DNA of 64,000 bases from DIGJ01 sp036658435 (lineage in GTDB: Bacteria; Bacillota; Clostridia; Lachnospirales; Lachnospiraceae). Positions within the stretch are counted from its first letter, which is position 1. Every line of letters starts with the position of its first letter. Made by a program: the position numbers and the translations under genes. Below are positions 10,177 through 18,983 of this stretch, piece by piece. The stretch is taken from assembly GCA_036658435.1 (NCBI GenBank), contig JAVXEO010000001.1:1-64000 (forward strand). The letters run 5' to 3'. Below the pieces are notes generated by a model. It was not told where the DNA came from, did no database searches, and saw only the letters and a list, made by a program, of their open reading frames with translations.

Positions 10177-10488
10177 ATGAATTTTTTACCAGTATTAGCA
10201 ACATCAGGAGTAGGTGGAACTGCATTTATGATCATCTACATTGTAGCATTAATCGGAATCTTTTACTTTTTCATGATTCGCCCACAGAAAAAACAACAAA
10301 AAGCACATGCCGCTTTACTTACCACCATTGCATCTGGGGACAGCATTCTTACAAACAGTGGATTTTATGGTGTGGTAATTGATGTTATGGATGAAGTGGT
10401 AATTGTGGAATTTGGTAACAACAAAAATTGTAGAATTCCAATGAAAAAAGATGCCATTACGGAAGTTGAAAAACCAACAGAAAATTAA
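10177..10488 (+). CDS. yajC: Preprotein translocase subunit YajC
   Basis: 103 residues. One transmembrane helix (about 12-33) ends in the family hallmark FMIRPQKKQQK, followed by a small cytoplasmic beta domain (GDSILTNSGFYGVVIDV). YajC associates with SecDF and the Sec channel. The TAGGAGG ribosome site is strong. It is the last gene before a bidirectional terminator. SecDF, its expected partner, is encoded at 13829 after an inserted scfAB block. Confidence 0.92.
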   Translation: MNFLPVLATSGVGGTAFMIIYIVALIGIFYFFMIRPQKKQQKAHAALLTTIASGDSILTNSGFYGVVIDVMDEVVIVEFGNNKNCRIPMKKDAITEVEKPTEN

Positions 10489-10497
10489 TTCAAAAGC

Positions 10498-10540
10498 AAA
10501 GAGGAGTTTTAGAAAAAGTATTTTTCTAAAACTCCTCTTT
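10498..10540. terminator. Bidirectional terminator between yajC and the PHP gene
   Basis: A 20-bp perfect inverted repeat (10498-10517 with 10521-10540) around a 3-base GTA loop, flanked by A and T runs. It covers the last codons and stop of the minus-strand PHP gene and can serve both convergent transcripts. Confidence 0.9.
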
Positions 10541-11404
10541 ATGTAAGTCCAAAAGAGAACGTTCTAAAGGAAGGAGCAGAGTCTCCGGCACTTTTAGATG
10601 GCCTCGTCCACTTCCAAGGGAAATTTTAGGTTTTACGGATCCGTGAAAGTCAGAACCTCCGGAAATTAGAAGATCGTATTTTTTAGCAAGAGAACGAACA
10701 AAGGATTCATCGTTACTGACATTGCCGGAATAAATTGCTTCAATTCCCATTAAACCTGAATTCTTTAGCTGAAGTACAAGAGAACGTACTTCTTTTTCAC
10801 TCAGCTTATAGAGAAGGGGATGAGCCAGAATCGGAATTCCCCCTGCAGATCGGATAAGAGCAATGGCATCTTCCGGAGAAATATAATTTCGTGGAACAAA
10901 ATAAGGACTTTTATCACTGAGATATTTTGTAAAGGCAGATTTCATATCCGGGACATACCCTTTTTTGCAAAGGAGACTGGCAAAATGAGCCCTTGTAAGT
11001 ACGGCATCCCCATTATATTTTCGTAATTCTTCAATGGTAATATCCAGTCCGGCAGTACATAAATTTGCTGCCATTTTTTTATTTCTCTGTTCTCGTTCGG
11101 AGCAGGCCTTCGCCAATCTGTTTATTAAAACTTCCTTTGTGGTATCCACATATAAACCAAGAATATGAATATCAGAATGCCGGTAGGCAGCGGAGATTTC
11201 CACACCGGAAATAACTTGAATGGAAATACCCTGTTTATTAAATTGCTGGGCGGACTCCATGGCTTCGGCAACACCGGAAATAGTATCGTGATCGGTAAGA
11301 GCAATGGCAGCTAAATTTTTTTCTACGGCTAACGATACAATTTCATGAGGAGAAAGCGTACCATCTGACATAGTGGAGTGTACATGTAAATCAATATATC
11401 GCAT
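10526..11404 (-). CDS. PHP-domain phosphoesterase (TrpH / RNase AM-like)
   Basis: 292 residues. N-terminal PHP motif I is DLHVHST (residues 4-10), followed by ALTDHDT, motif II with the metal-binding His, then GVEISA, HILGL, HPLLY and the C-terminal SGGSDFHG. This arrangement matches the TrpH/YciV family, metal-dependent enzymes that degrade 3',5'-nucleoside bisphosphates or trim RNA 5' ends one nucleotide at a time. The substrate here is inferred from family only. The start codon has GAAAGGAC upstream. It is transcribed alone on the minus strand from its own promoter. Confidence 0.88.
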   Translation of the reverse strand: MRYIDLHVHSTMSDGTLSPHEIVSLAVEKNLAAIALTDHDTISGVAEAMESAQQFNKQGISIQVISGVEISAAYRHSDIHILGLYVDTTKEVLINRLAKACSEREQRNKKMAANLCTAGLDITIEELRKYNGDAVLTRAHFASLLCKKGYVPDMKSAFTKYLSDKSPYFVPRNYISPEDAIALIRSAGGIPILAHPLLYKLSEKEVRSLVLQLKNSGLMGIEAIYSGNVSNDESFVRSLAKKYDLLISGGSDFHGSVKPKISLGSGRGHLKVPETLLLPLERSLLDLHKEEF

Positions 11405-11482
11405 AGGGCAAGTCCTTTCTTACAGTAGAGACCGTCTGTATTTTATTCATTAAAATGACTGTCACCTGTCTCTTTGGCCTTA

Positions 11483-11512
11483 ATTATACCCCTGCTGTAA
11501 GGAAAAAGCCAA
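11483..11512 (-). promoter_or_regulatory. Promoter of the PHP phosphoesterase gene
   Basis: On the minus strand: TTGGCT (11512-11507), 18-base spacer, TATAAT (11488-11483), about 80 bases upstream of the start codon. Confidence 0.6.
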
Positions 11513-11640
11513 CAATATAGTGATGGGATTATACGATATGCAAGGATTCTTTATGAAACACTCTTCGGAAAAAGGTATATTTCTTTAAAAAAAATAATAT
11601 ATTAAGATAGGAAAAGAGCATGTTTTTATAGGAGGGAAAA

Positions 11641-11994
11641 ATGAAGCGTGTCAAAAGGATCTTGAAAGGGTTATTGGCTTCTTATATAGTTACGGGAATT
11701 TTTTTACTGATACTGGCATTTGTATTATATAAGATAAGCCCACCGGAGGGTGTCATAAAAGTAGGAATTCTATTTTCATACATAATATCCCCACTTCTGG
11801 GAGGATTTTTTTTAGGAAAGGGAGAAAATAGTAAAAAATTCATATGGGGAGCTTTGTTGGGAGGAATTTATTTTTGCGTAATTTTTATAATTTCCCTTAT
11901 TTTGAGCCCTTCCTTATTTGAACGGGCGGGAACGGTGCTATCTGTTTTAGGAATGTGTGGATTTGGGGGAATGCTTGGGGGAATGATAAGCTAA
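11641..11994 (+). CDS. TIGR04086 family membrane protein
   Basis: 117 residues with four predicted membrane helices (about 10-30, 42-58, 67-90, 97-115). Glycine-rich turns (LLGGFFLGKG, GALLGGIYF, GFGGMLGGM) are typical of TIGR04086, a family usually found close to yajC in clostridia and bacilli, as it is here. Its function is unknown. TAGGAGG lies just upstream of the ATG. It is followed by scfA about 115 bases later, with a separate promoter in between, so the two may be independently expressed. Confidence 0.8.
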   Translation: MKRVKRILKGLLASYIVTGIFLLILAFVLYKISPPEGVIKVGILFSYIISPLLGGFFLGKGENSKKFIWGALLGGIYFCVIFIISLILSPSLFERAGTVLSVLGMCGFGGMLGGMIS

Positions 11995-12057
11995 AGGAGG
12001 GATTGGTTCTATAGCAAAGGAAGTTTCTAAAAAACGCTTTCTATTTTCCAAAAAACG

Positions 12058-12066
12058 TGATATAAT
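12058..12066 (+). promoter_or_regulatory. Extended -10 promoter of scfA
   Basis: TG-A-TATAAT (TG at 12058-12059, TATAAT at 12061-12066), without a good -35 element. It lies 45 bases before the scfA start. Confidence 0.55.
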
Positions 12067-12110
12067 CATAAAATGTGTAAGGAATTACTTGAAAGAAGGA
12101 GGTACATAGA

Positions 12111-12251
12111 ATGAAACATATTAAGACACTGAATACAAGAAATTTAAAAGAATCCATGAAAAAAGGTGGATGCGGTGAATGCCAGACGTCCTGCCAGTCT
12201 GCTTGCAAGACATCTTGTACAGTAGGAAATCAGAGTTGCGAGAATAAATAA
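12111..12251 (+). CDS. scfA: SCIFF precursor peptide (six cysteines in forty-five), ranthipeptide RiPP precursor
   Basis: A 46-residue peptide with six cysteines (21, 24, 28, 32, 36, 43) packed in the C-terminal half and an N-terminal leader MKHIKTLNTRNLKES. This is the SCIFF signature almost universal in Clostridia. The partner radical-SAM enzyme (ScfB/CteB) forms thioether cross-links from Cys sulfur to other residues; in characterised systems the ranthipeptide product has been linked to quorum-like control of physiology. The ribosome site AGAAGGAGGT is very strong. The maturase gene follows after a hairpin (12278-12317), so the peptide is probably made in excess. The mature product cannot be predicted from the sequence alone. 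Confidence 0.93.
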   Translation: MKHIKTLNTRNLKESMKKGGCGECQTSCQSACKTSCTVGNQSCENK

Positions 12252-12277
12252 TTCTGCATTCTAAATTAAATATATGG

Positions 12278-12317
12278 ATAAAAGAAGGGGCGTTGCTTGC
12301 AAAGCCCCTTCTTTTAT
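12278..12317 (+). terminator. Attenuating hairpin between scfA and scfB
   Basis: Perfect 14-bp stem ATAAAAGAAGGGGC (12278-12291) with GCCCCTTCTTTTAT (12304-12317), 12-base loop, and a T-rich descending arm. It follows the peptide gene and precedes the maturase gene, so it should terminate most but not all transcripts and also protect the scfA 3' end. Confidence 0.75.
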
Positions 12318-12348
12318 AGCTGGAAGGCTATTAGAAAGGAGTAATATT

Positions 12349-13722
12349 GTGGTACATCAGTACAAAAACAATGGATACAATATCGTTTTAGATGTAAACA
12401 GCGGATGTGTTCATGTAGTAGATGAGTTGACCTATGACATAATTTCTCTTTATGAATCTAAGAGTAAGGCAGAGATTATAAAGATAATGCTTGAAAAGCA
12501 GGAGACGGGTAAGGTTACCGAAGAAGAAATTAAAGAAGTCTTATCAGAAATTGAAGAATTGAAAGAAGGAGGCTCTCTTTTTTCAGAGGATATTTATAAA
12601 GAGTATATTTTTGATGTAAAGAAAAGACCAACCGTTGTGAAAGCGTTATGCCTTCATATTGCACATGACTGTAATTTAAAGTGCCGTTATTGCTTTGCAG
12701 AGGAGGGGGAATATAAGGGACATCGGGAACTTATGTCTTATGAAGTGGGGAAAAAAGCTTTGGATTTTCTCATTCAGAACTCCGGAAACCGAAGAAATTT
12801 AGAAGTAGACTTTTTTGGTGGAGAACCTCTTATGAACTTTGACGTAGTAAAACAATTGGTGGTTTATGGAAGAGAACAGGAGAAACTTCACAATAAAAAT
12901 TTCCGCTTTACCTTAACTACCAATGGCGTGCTATTGGATGAGGACAATATGGAATTTGCAAATAAAGAAATGGCAAATGTAGTACTAAGCATTGATGGAC
13001 GTAAGGAAGTTCATGATTATATGCGGCCAAGCCGGAATAATAAAGGAAGCTATGATTTAATCTTGCCCAAGTTCAAAAAACTGGCAGAAAGCAGAAATCA
13101 AAGCAATTATTATGTACGGGGAACGTTTACCCACTACAATCTGGATTTTTCAAAAGATGTTCTCCATCTTGCAGATTTAGGCTTTAAGCAGATATCAGTG
13201 GAACCGGTTGTTTCCCTTCCGGAAGAAACTTATGCAATTAAAAAAGGTGATATTCCACAAATTTGTGAAGAATATGATCGCCTGGCAAAAGAAATGATAA
13301 AAAGAAAAAAAGAAGGAAAGGGTTTTAACTTTTTTCATTTTATGATTGATTTGACCGGTGGACCTTGTGTTGCAAAACGTTTATCTGGATGCGGATCCGG
13401 TACGGAGTATTTAGCGGTAACTCCTTGGGGAGATTTATATCCTTGCCATCAATTTGTAGGAATGGAAGAATTTCGGATGGGAAATGTAGATGAGGGTATA
13501 AAACGTATGGATATCCAAGAATCCTTCAAAGAATGCAACGTATATTCCAAACCAAAATGTCAGGATTGCTTTGCAAAATATTACTGCAGTGGCGGCTGTG
13601 CGGCGAATGCATATAATCTTCAGGGAAACATTCATGATGCTTATGATATTGGCTGTGAATTACAGCGTAAGCGCGTGGAATGTGCAATTATGATAAAAGC
13701 GGCGGAAAGCGAAGCAGAGTAG
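12349..13722 (+). CDS. scfB: Thioether cross-link-forming SCIFF peptide maturase (radical SAM/SPASM)
   Basis: 457 residues from GTG 12349. The N-terminal region (HQYKNNGYNIVLDVNSGCVHVVDE) is the peptide-recognition (RRE-like) domain, the radical-SAM cluster is C108-x3-C112-x2-C115 (CNLKCRYC), and the C-terminal SPASM/twitch region has the cysteines of GCGSGTE, YPCHQF, CNVYSKPKCQDCFAKYYCSGGC and GCELQ that bind auxiliary [4Fe-4S] clusters. It uses S-adenosylmethionine to make thioethers in ScfA. GTG 12349 is chosen because AAAGGAG lies 7 bases upstream and homologs begin with HQYKN; the frame stays open back to 12274, but that would place the start before the attenuator hairpin. Confidence 0.93.
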   Translation: MVHQYKNNGYNIVLDVNSGCVHVVDELTYDIISLYESKSKAEIIKIMLEKQETGKVTEEEIKEVLSEIEELKEGGSLFSEDIYKEYIFDVKKRPTVVKALCLHIAHDCNLKCRYCFAEEGEYKGHRELMSYEVGKKALDFLIQNSGNRRNLEVDFFGGEPLMNFDVVKQLVVYGREQEKLHNKNFRFTLTTNGVLLDEDNMEFANKEMANVVLSIDGRKEVHDYMRPSRNNKGSYDLILPKFKKLAESRNQSNYYVRGTFTHYNLDFSKDVLHLADLGFKQISVEPVVSLPEETYAIKKGDIPQICEEYDRLAKEMIKRKKEGKGFNFFHFMIDLTGGPCVAKRLSGCGSGTEYLAVTPWGDLYPCHQFVGMEEFRMGNVDEGIKRMDIQESFKECNVYSKPKCQDCFAKYYCSGGCAANAYNLQGNIHDAYDIGCELQRKRVECAIMIKAAESEAE

Positions 13723-13751
13723 GTGACAAATTTACAGAATTGTGATATTAT
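13723..13751 (+). promoter_or_regulatory. Candidate promoter of secDF
   Basis: GTGACA (13723-13728), 17-base spacer, TATTAT (13746-13751), beginning just after the scfB stop and about 78 bases before secDF. Confidence 0.4.
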
Positions 13752-13828
13752 ATTGCGTGGATGTTTTGCCCTCAATTATAATTTATGTGGACAAGCGTGA
13801 AAAATGAAAATGAAAAGGAGAAAAGAAA

Positions 13829-15967
13829 ATGAAAGAAACAAAGAAAGGCTGGCTGCATATTCTTCTAATAGCAGCAGCTATTGCACTTTGCTCCTATGTG
13901 GCACTGATAGGGATTGGAAAGGGTCATAAAGGAAGCACTGAAAATATTCGTTTGGGGTTGGATTTAGCAGGTGGTGTAAGCATTACATATGAAACAAGTG
14001 TGGATAATCCAACAACAGAGGAAATGTCAGATACTGTTTATAAGATGCAGAAACGTGCGGAAACCTACAGTACAGAGGCACAAGTTTATCAAGAAGGTAT
14101 TAACCGTATCAATATTGATATTCCAGGTGTTACCGATGCAAATGCAATTTTAGAAGCATTGGGTAAGGCAGGATCCATTCAATTTTATGATGAAAGCAAT
14201 CAACTGGTAATTGAAGGATCTGATATTCAGACAGCAGAAGCAACAACGCAGCAAAGCCAGGGAAGTGGTTTAAGCGAGAATGTTGTAAAACTTACATTAA
14301 ATGACAGCGGAAAAAATAAATTTGCAGAGGCAACGGCAGCCAATATTGGTAAAAAAATTGCCATTGTGTATGATGGAAAGACGATTTCAGCTCCAACAGT
14401 TTCCAGTGCTATTTCCGATGGAGTTGCTATAATCAGCGGACAAGAAACATTTCAGGAAGCAGAAGAGCTGGCTTCGGTTATTCGTATTGGAGCATTGCCT
14501 TTGGAATTAAAAGAAATTCGTTCTAACGTAGTAGGAGCAAAGCTTGGATTAGAAGCCATTCAAACAAGTTTGCTTGCAGGTGTCATTGGATTTGTACTTA
14601 TCATTCTCTTTATGATCGTTTTATATCGTATACCAGGAGTCGTTGCAAGTATTGCCCTGATCTTATATATTACGGCGGAAATGGTTATTTTAAACCTTTT
14701 GGATGTTACCTTAACACTTCCGGGTATTGCGGGTATTATCCTTTCTATTGGTATGGCGGTGGATGCCAATGTCATTATTTTCACACGTATCAAAGAAGAG
14801 CTGGGATCAGGAAAAACAGTTCGCTCTGCAATCAAACTTGGTTTTGATAAAGCCCTGTCTGCCATTGTAGATGGAAATGTAACAACATTAATTGCGGCAG
14901 CGGTTCTTTATTTTCTGGGTTCCGGTACGGTCAAAGGATTTGCTACTACTTTAGCAATTGGTATTCTTTTATCCATGTTTACAGCGCTGGTTATTACCAA
15001 ACTTTTACTGAACGCATTCTATAATATGGGTTGCGATGAGGTTAAATTTTATGGCGTAAAGAAAGAAACAAAATCTTGGAATTTCATTGGAAATATGAAA
15101 AAAACATATGCGGTATCCATAGTATTAATTGTATTTGGTATCGTAATGCTTTTCGTAAATAAAGCACAGACCGGAGCAACCTTAAACTATGGTCTTGATT
15201 TTAGAGGTGGAACCTCCACAGAAATCACTTTTAATGAAGAAATCACAAAGGATACCCAAAAAGCAATTGAAGCAGCTTTCCAAAAAGTTGCAGGCTCCAA
15301 CGTGGAGATTTCTAAGGTTCAGGATGCCAACGCATTAATTGTTAAAACAAGTGAACTGAGTCTGGATCAAAGAAAAGAGATGGAAGCTACTTTAGTAAGT
15401 GATTTTAAGGTAGATGAAGGTAAGATTAAAACAGAAAGTATCAGCGCTTCGGTAAGTAGTGAAATGAAAAAAGACGCAGTTATTGCGGTTATTATTTCAA
15501 GTATCTGTATGCTGATCTATATCTGGATTCGTTTTAAAGACATCACCTTTGGTGCAGGTGCAGTCATTGCCTTACTTCATGATGTTTTAGTGGTACTTAT
15601 GGTTTACGCAGTAGCCAAAATTTCAGTAGGCAATACCTTTATTGCCTGTATGCTTACCATTGTAGGATACTCCATTAATGCGACCATTGTAATTTATGAC
15701 CGTATTCGTGAAAATAGAGGCTCTGTTAAAACAAAAGAAGCTCTTGCAAATGTAGTTAACAAGAGTATAACCGAAACTTTTTCAAGAAGTATTAATACTT
15801 CATTAACGACCTTGATTATGGTTTTAATGCTGGCTATTTTGGGAGTGGATTCGGTTCGTGAATTTGCAATTCCACTGATTGCCGGTATCATTGCCGGAGG
15901 ATATTCTTCTGTATGTATTTCAGGTACTATGTGGTACTTACTGAAAGGAAGAACTTTAAAAAAGTAA
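13829..15967 (+). CDS. secDF: Protein translocase SecDF, fused SecD and SecF
   Basis: 712 residues holding both subunits in one chain. Residues about 1-400 are SecD (first TM at 10-27, LDLAGGVSITYE, periplasmic P1-type domain, then the five-helix RND bundle with MAVDANVIIFTRIKEE). Residues about 410-712 are SecF (LDFRGGTSTEITF, then helices including MLTIVGYSINATIVIYDRIRE). SecDF uses the proton or sodium gradient to pull translocated proteins across the membrane, working with SecYEG and YajC. AAAGGAG precedes the ATG. A terminator follows, so it is transcribed alone or with scfB. Clostridia have either separate or fused forms; this is the fused one. Confidence 0.96.
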   Translation: MKETKKGWLHILLIAAAIALCSYVALIGIGKGHKGSTENIRLGLDLAGGVSITYETSVDNPTTEEMSDTVYKMQKRAETYSTEAQVYQEGINRINIDIPGVTDANAILEALGKAGSIQFYDESNQLVIEGSDIQTAEATTQQSQGSGLSENVVKLTLNDSGKNKFAEATAANIGKKIAIVYDGKTISAPTVSSAISDGVAIISGQETFQEAEELASVIRIGALPLELKEIRSNVVGAKLGLEAIQTSLLAGVIGFVLIILFMIVLYRIPGVVASIALILYITAEMVILNLLDVTLTLPGIAGIILSIGMAVDANVIIFTRIKEELGSGKTVRSAIKLGFDKALSAIVDGNVTTLIAAAVLYFLGSGTVKGFATTLAIGILLSMFTALVITKLLLNAFYNMGCDEVKFYGVKKETKSWNFIGNMKKTYAVSIVLIVFGIVMLFVNKAQTGATLNYGLDFRGGTSTEITFNEEITKDTQKAIEAAFQKVAGSNVEISKVQDANALIVKTSELSLDQRKEMEATLVSDFKVDEGKIKTESISASVSSEMKKDAVIAVIISSICMLIYIWIRFKDITFGAGAVIALLHDVLVVLMVYAVAKISVGNTFIACMLTIVGYSINATIVIYDRIRENRGSVKTKEALANVVNKSITETFSRSINTSLTTLIMVLMLAILGVDSVREFAIPLIAGIIAGGYSSVCISGTMWYLLKGRTLKK

Positions 15968-16007
15968 AAAAATGAAGTGAAAAGTGATGATTAGATAGAA
16001 TAAAAAG

Positions 16008-16046
16008 CGGGAATCTCAGAAGTTTTTCTTAGATTCCCGTTTTTTT
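16008..16046 (+). terminator. Intrinsic terminator after secDF
   Basis: Stem CGGGAATCT (16008-16016) with AGATTCCCG (16031-16039), A-rich before and seven T after. Confidence 0.88.
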
Positions 16047-16095
16047 ACAAAATTGTTTTGAGAAGAGAAATCAATAAGAATAGGGTGAAAACGGT

Positions 16096-17838
16096 ATGGA
16101 AGAAAAGTGGTTTATAAAAAATAGCAGGGGTGATTTTGACTTAATTGGTGGAACACATCAGATCAATCCGGTAATAGCACAGCTTATTGTAAACCGTGGA
16201 ATTACCGGCAATGAAGAAATGCAGGCATATTTACATCCTTCCCTGAAAAATATGCACAATCCACTGGAAATGAAGGATTTGGAAAGGGCCTGCGATATCT
16301 TAATCCAAAAAATAAAAGAAGGAAAAACCATACGCATTATTGGAGATTATGATGTAGATGGTGTTATGGCAACCTATATTTTAATGACCGGTTTGGAACT
16401 TTGTGGAGCAAAGGTAGATTATGAGATTCCGGATCGCATCAAAGATGGATATGGAATTAACAAAGAGATCATTACCGCCTGCATAAGGGACGAAATAGAT
16501 ACGATTCTTACCTGTGACAATGGAATTGCTGCAGGAGAAGAAATTGCATTTGCAAAAGAAAATGGACGGAGCGTGATCATTACGGACCATCATGATATTC
16601 CATTAGCAGAAGGAATTCCTCCTGGGGATGCGGTGGTAAATCCAAAGCAGAAGGACTGTGCCTATCCATTTAAAGGAATTTGTGGTGGAGTCGTTGCTTT
16701 TAAACTAGTAGAGGCTTTATATGACCGATGTTCCATTGACCGGGAAAAGCGATTGGAACTTCTGGAATTTGCAGCCATTGCAACTGTATGTGATGTTATG
16801 GATTTAAAGGATGAAAATCGTGCAATTGTAAAAAAAGGAATTGAATGTTTCCAAAAAACAAAAAACATAGGACTGAAAGCCCTTATTAAGGAGTGCGGAT
16901 TGACGGGAAAAGAAATTGATCCCTATCATTTTGGCTTTGTAATAGGTCCTTGTATCAACGCATCCGGACGTTTAGAGTCGGCAAAACTAAGTTTGGAACT
17001 TCTCCTTTCAAAAGAAAAGGACAGGGCAGAAAAACTGGCAAAAGAATTAAAGGAGCTAAATGATATAAGGAAAGATATGACAGCAAAAGGGCTGGAAAAA
17101 GCCATAGAAATTGTAGAAAACACAGATAGAAGCAGGGATAAAATTCTGGTCGTGTATGTGGAAGACTGTCATGAAAGTCTGGCAGGAATTATTGCGGGAC
17201 GTTTGAAAGAACGGTATTATAAACCAACCATAGTTTTGACGAATGCAAAGGAGGGGGTGAAAGGTTCCGGTCGTTCCATTGAAGAATATAACATGTTTGA
17301 GGAACTTACAAAGTGCAGACATTTACTAAATAAATTTGGCGGACACCCTATGGCAGCTGGTATATCCCTTGACTATGAGAAGGTAGAAGAACTAAGAAAA
17401 GAGTTAAATCAAAATACAACCCTGACACAAGAGGATTTATGCCCTAAGATTTCATTTGATATGGTACTTCCTTTTGAAAAAATAAATCTTTCCTTAATTG
17501 AGGAAATGGAGGAACTAAAACCTTATGGAAGAGGAAATGAAAAACCTTTATTTGCCCTAAAAAATGTTGAAATTTTAGGCGCAAAAATTTTAGGAAAGAA
17601 TAAAAATGTGTTAAAATTACAGGTTAAAACGGATTCCTTTAAAGGTAACTATACCGCTATGATTTTTCAAAACCATCTTGCATTTTTAGAACGTGTGCAG
17701 GAGAAATATGGAAAAGAGGCAGTAGAAGATTTACTGGAAAATCGAAAAAGTATAAGAATGGATCTGATTTTTCAGCTCAATGTAAATGAATACAATGGAA
17801 TGGAATCGGTACAGCTTATGGTACAAAATTTTCGATAG
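16096..17838 (+). CDS. recJ: Single-stranded-DNA-specific exonuclease RecJ
   Basis: 580 residues, the short clostridial form without the long C-terminal extension of Bacillus RecJ. It degrades single-stranded DNA 5' to 3' in recombination and mismatch repair. Motifs: GDYDVDGV (DHH motif I, about residues 82-89), TCDNGI (II), ITDHHDIP (III), and the DHHA1 region with GSGRS and the GGHPMAAG loop, followed by the OB-type domain with Y-G-x-GNEKPLF. The start follows a weak GGGTG-like site about 8 bases upstream. The next gene begins 31 bases after the stop, so a RecJ-EutH-PepP transcript is possible. Confidence 0.95.
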   Translation: MEEKWFIKNSRGDFDLIGGTHQINPVIAQLIVNRGITGNEEMQAYLHPSLKNMHNPLEMKDLERACDILIQKIKEGKTIRIIGDYDVDGVMATYILMTGLELCGAKVDYEIPDRIKDGYGINKEIITACIRDEIDTILTCDNGIAAGEEIAFAKENGRSVIITDHHDIPLAEGIPPGDAVVNPKQKDCAYPFKGICGGVVAFKLVEALYDRCSIDREKRLELLEFAAIATVCDVMDLKDENRAIVKKGIECFQKTKNIGLKALIKECGLTGKEIDPYHFGFVIGPCINASGRLESAKLSLELLLSKEKDRAEKLAKELKELNDIRKDMTAKGLEKAIEIVENTDRSRDKILVVYVEDCHESLAGIIAGRLKERYYKPTIVLTNAKEGVKGSGRSIEEYNMFEELTKCRHLLNKFGGHPMAAGISLDYEKVEELRKELNQNTTLTQEDLCPKISFDMVLPFEKINLSLIEEMEELKPYGRGNEKPLFALKNVEILGAKILGKNKNVLKLQVKTDSFKGNYTAMIFQNHLAFLERVQEKYGKEAVEDLLENRKSIRMDLIFQLNVNEYNGMESVQLMVQNFR

Positions 17839-17869
17839 AAGGACGCAAAAATAAAGGAGGGAAGAAAGG

Positions 17870-18961
17870 TTGTCAGTCAATGATGTTATTATGTATGTTA
17901 TGGCAGGAGGAGTAATTTTGGGCGGAGTAGACCTCCTCCTTGGAAACAAAAAAGGATATGGAAAAAAATTCGAAGAAGGATTTTCATTTCTGGGGACATT
18001 GGGCCTTAGCATGGCAGGAATTATATGTCTTGCTCCCTTGATTGCAAAACTTTTAAAGCCGGTGATACTGCCATTTTACCGCCTGATTGGTGCAGACCCC
18101 TCCATGTTTGCAAGCATTCTGGCTATTGATATGGGAGGCTACCCTTTGGCAATGGAATTAGCACAAAACCCGTTGCTGGGCATTTACAGTGGAATTATTG
18201 TAGCATCTATGTTTGGATGTACTTTGGTATTTGTAATTCCCATAGGATTTGGGATGATAAATAAGGAAGACTATTCTTATTTTTCAAAGGGTCTGATGAT
18301 TGGTTTAGCAACAATGCCTATTGGAACAATGGTGGGAGGCCTCACAGTGGGTCTTCCAATTTCTTTGATTCTGTGTAATAATATACCTATCCTTTTCTTA
18401 TCCGGAGTGCTTATTATTGGACTTTATAAAATTCCGGAAAAAATGGAGCATTTTTTTCTTGTATTTGGTTTGGGAATCAAAAAAATCACAATTTTTGGTT
18501 TGATGATAAGTGCATTTGCCTATCTTACTGGGAGGGAATGGATTCCGGGACTGGGTGATTTGGAAGAAGCAATGAAAACAATAGTAAGCATTTGCATTGT
18601 TCTTCTGGGGAGTCTGCCCATTACCCATCTTTTACAAAAAATTATGGAAAAACCATTTCAAAAAATAGGAAAAAGAATGGGACTGGATGCCAACGCAATT
18701 GCAGGAGTTATAATCGCATTAGCTACCATACTTCCGGTCTTTCTAATGATAAAAGATATGAAACCCAAAGGAAAGGTTGCCTGTGTAGCCTATTTGGTAT
18801 CCGCAGGCTCTGTATTTGGAGCACAGCTTGGATTTACAATGGGAACGCAACCCCAGTGGGTGGGAGCTTTGATTTTTGCAAAGCTATCAGCAGGAATAGC
18901 TGCTTTTTTTGTGGCTTTGCTCTGTACAAAAGAAATGAAAACAATAAATAAAAATGGATAG
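17870..18961 (+). CDS. EutH-family membrane protein (putative ethanolamine transporter)
   Basis: 363 residues with about ten or eleven membrane helices. Stretches such as DPSMFASILAIDMGGYPLA, the GxxxG-rich MIGLATMPIGTMVGG and GLDANAIAGVIIALAT match the EutH family, which brings ethanolamine into cells. No ethanolamine lyase, microcompartment or regulator gene is near, so this is an orphan paralog and its substrate is uncertain. TTG 17870 is taken as start because AAAGGAGG ends 9 bases before it. The stop overlaps an unused ATG of the peptidase frame, and the peptidase starts 22 bases downstream, which indicates co-transcription. Confidence 0.8.
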   Translation: MSVNDVIMYVMAGGVILGGVDLLLGNKKGYGKKFEEGFSFLGTLGLSMAGIICLAPLIAKLLKPVILPFYRLIGADPSMFASILAIDMGGYPLAMELAQNPLLGIYSGIIVASMFGCTLVFVIPIGFGMINKEDYSYFSKGLMIGLATMPIGTMVGGLTVGLPISLILCNNIPILFLSGVLIIGLYKIPEKMEHFFLVFGLGIKKITIFGLMISAFAYLTGREWIPGLGDLEEAMKTIVSICIVLLGSLPITHLLQKIMEKPFQKIGKRMGLDANAIAGVIIALATILPVFLMIKDMKPKGKVACVAYLVSAGSVFGAQLGFTMGTQPQWVGALIFAKLSAGIAAFFVALLCTKEMKTINKNG

Positions 18962-18983
18962 AATAGCTACAAGGAGGCTGCTT

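Noticed and set aside
12274..12348. Longer N-terminus for scfB from ATG 12274
   Set aside because: The extension spans the attenuator hairpin and is absent from the family; GTG 12349 has AAAGGAG upstream and matches homolog N-termini.
18592..18951. Plus-strand frame within the EutH-like gene
   Set aside because: Shadow frame; the EutH frame shows clear membrane helices and family motifs over the same DNA.
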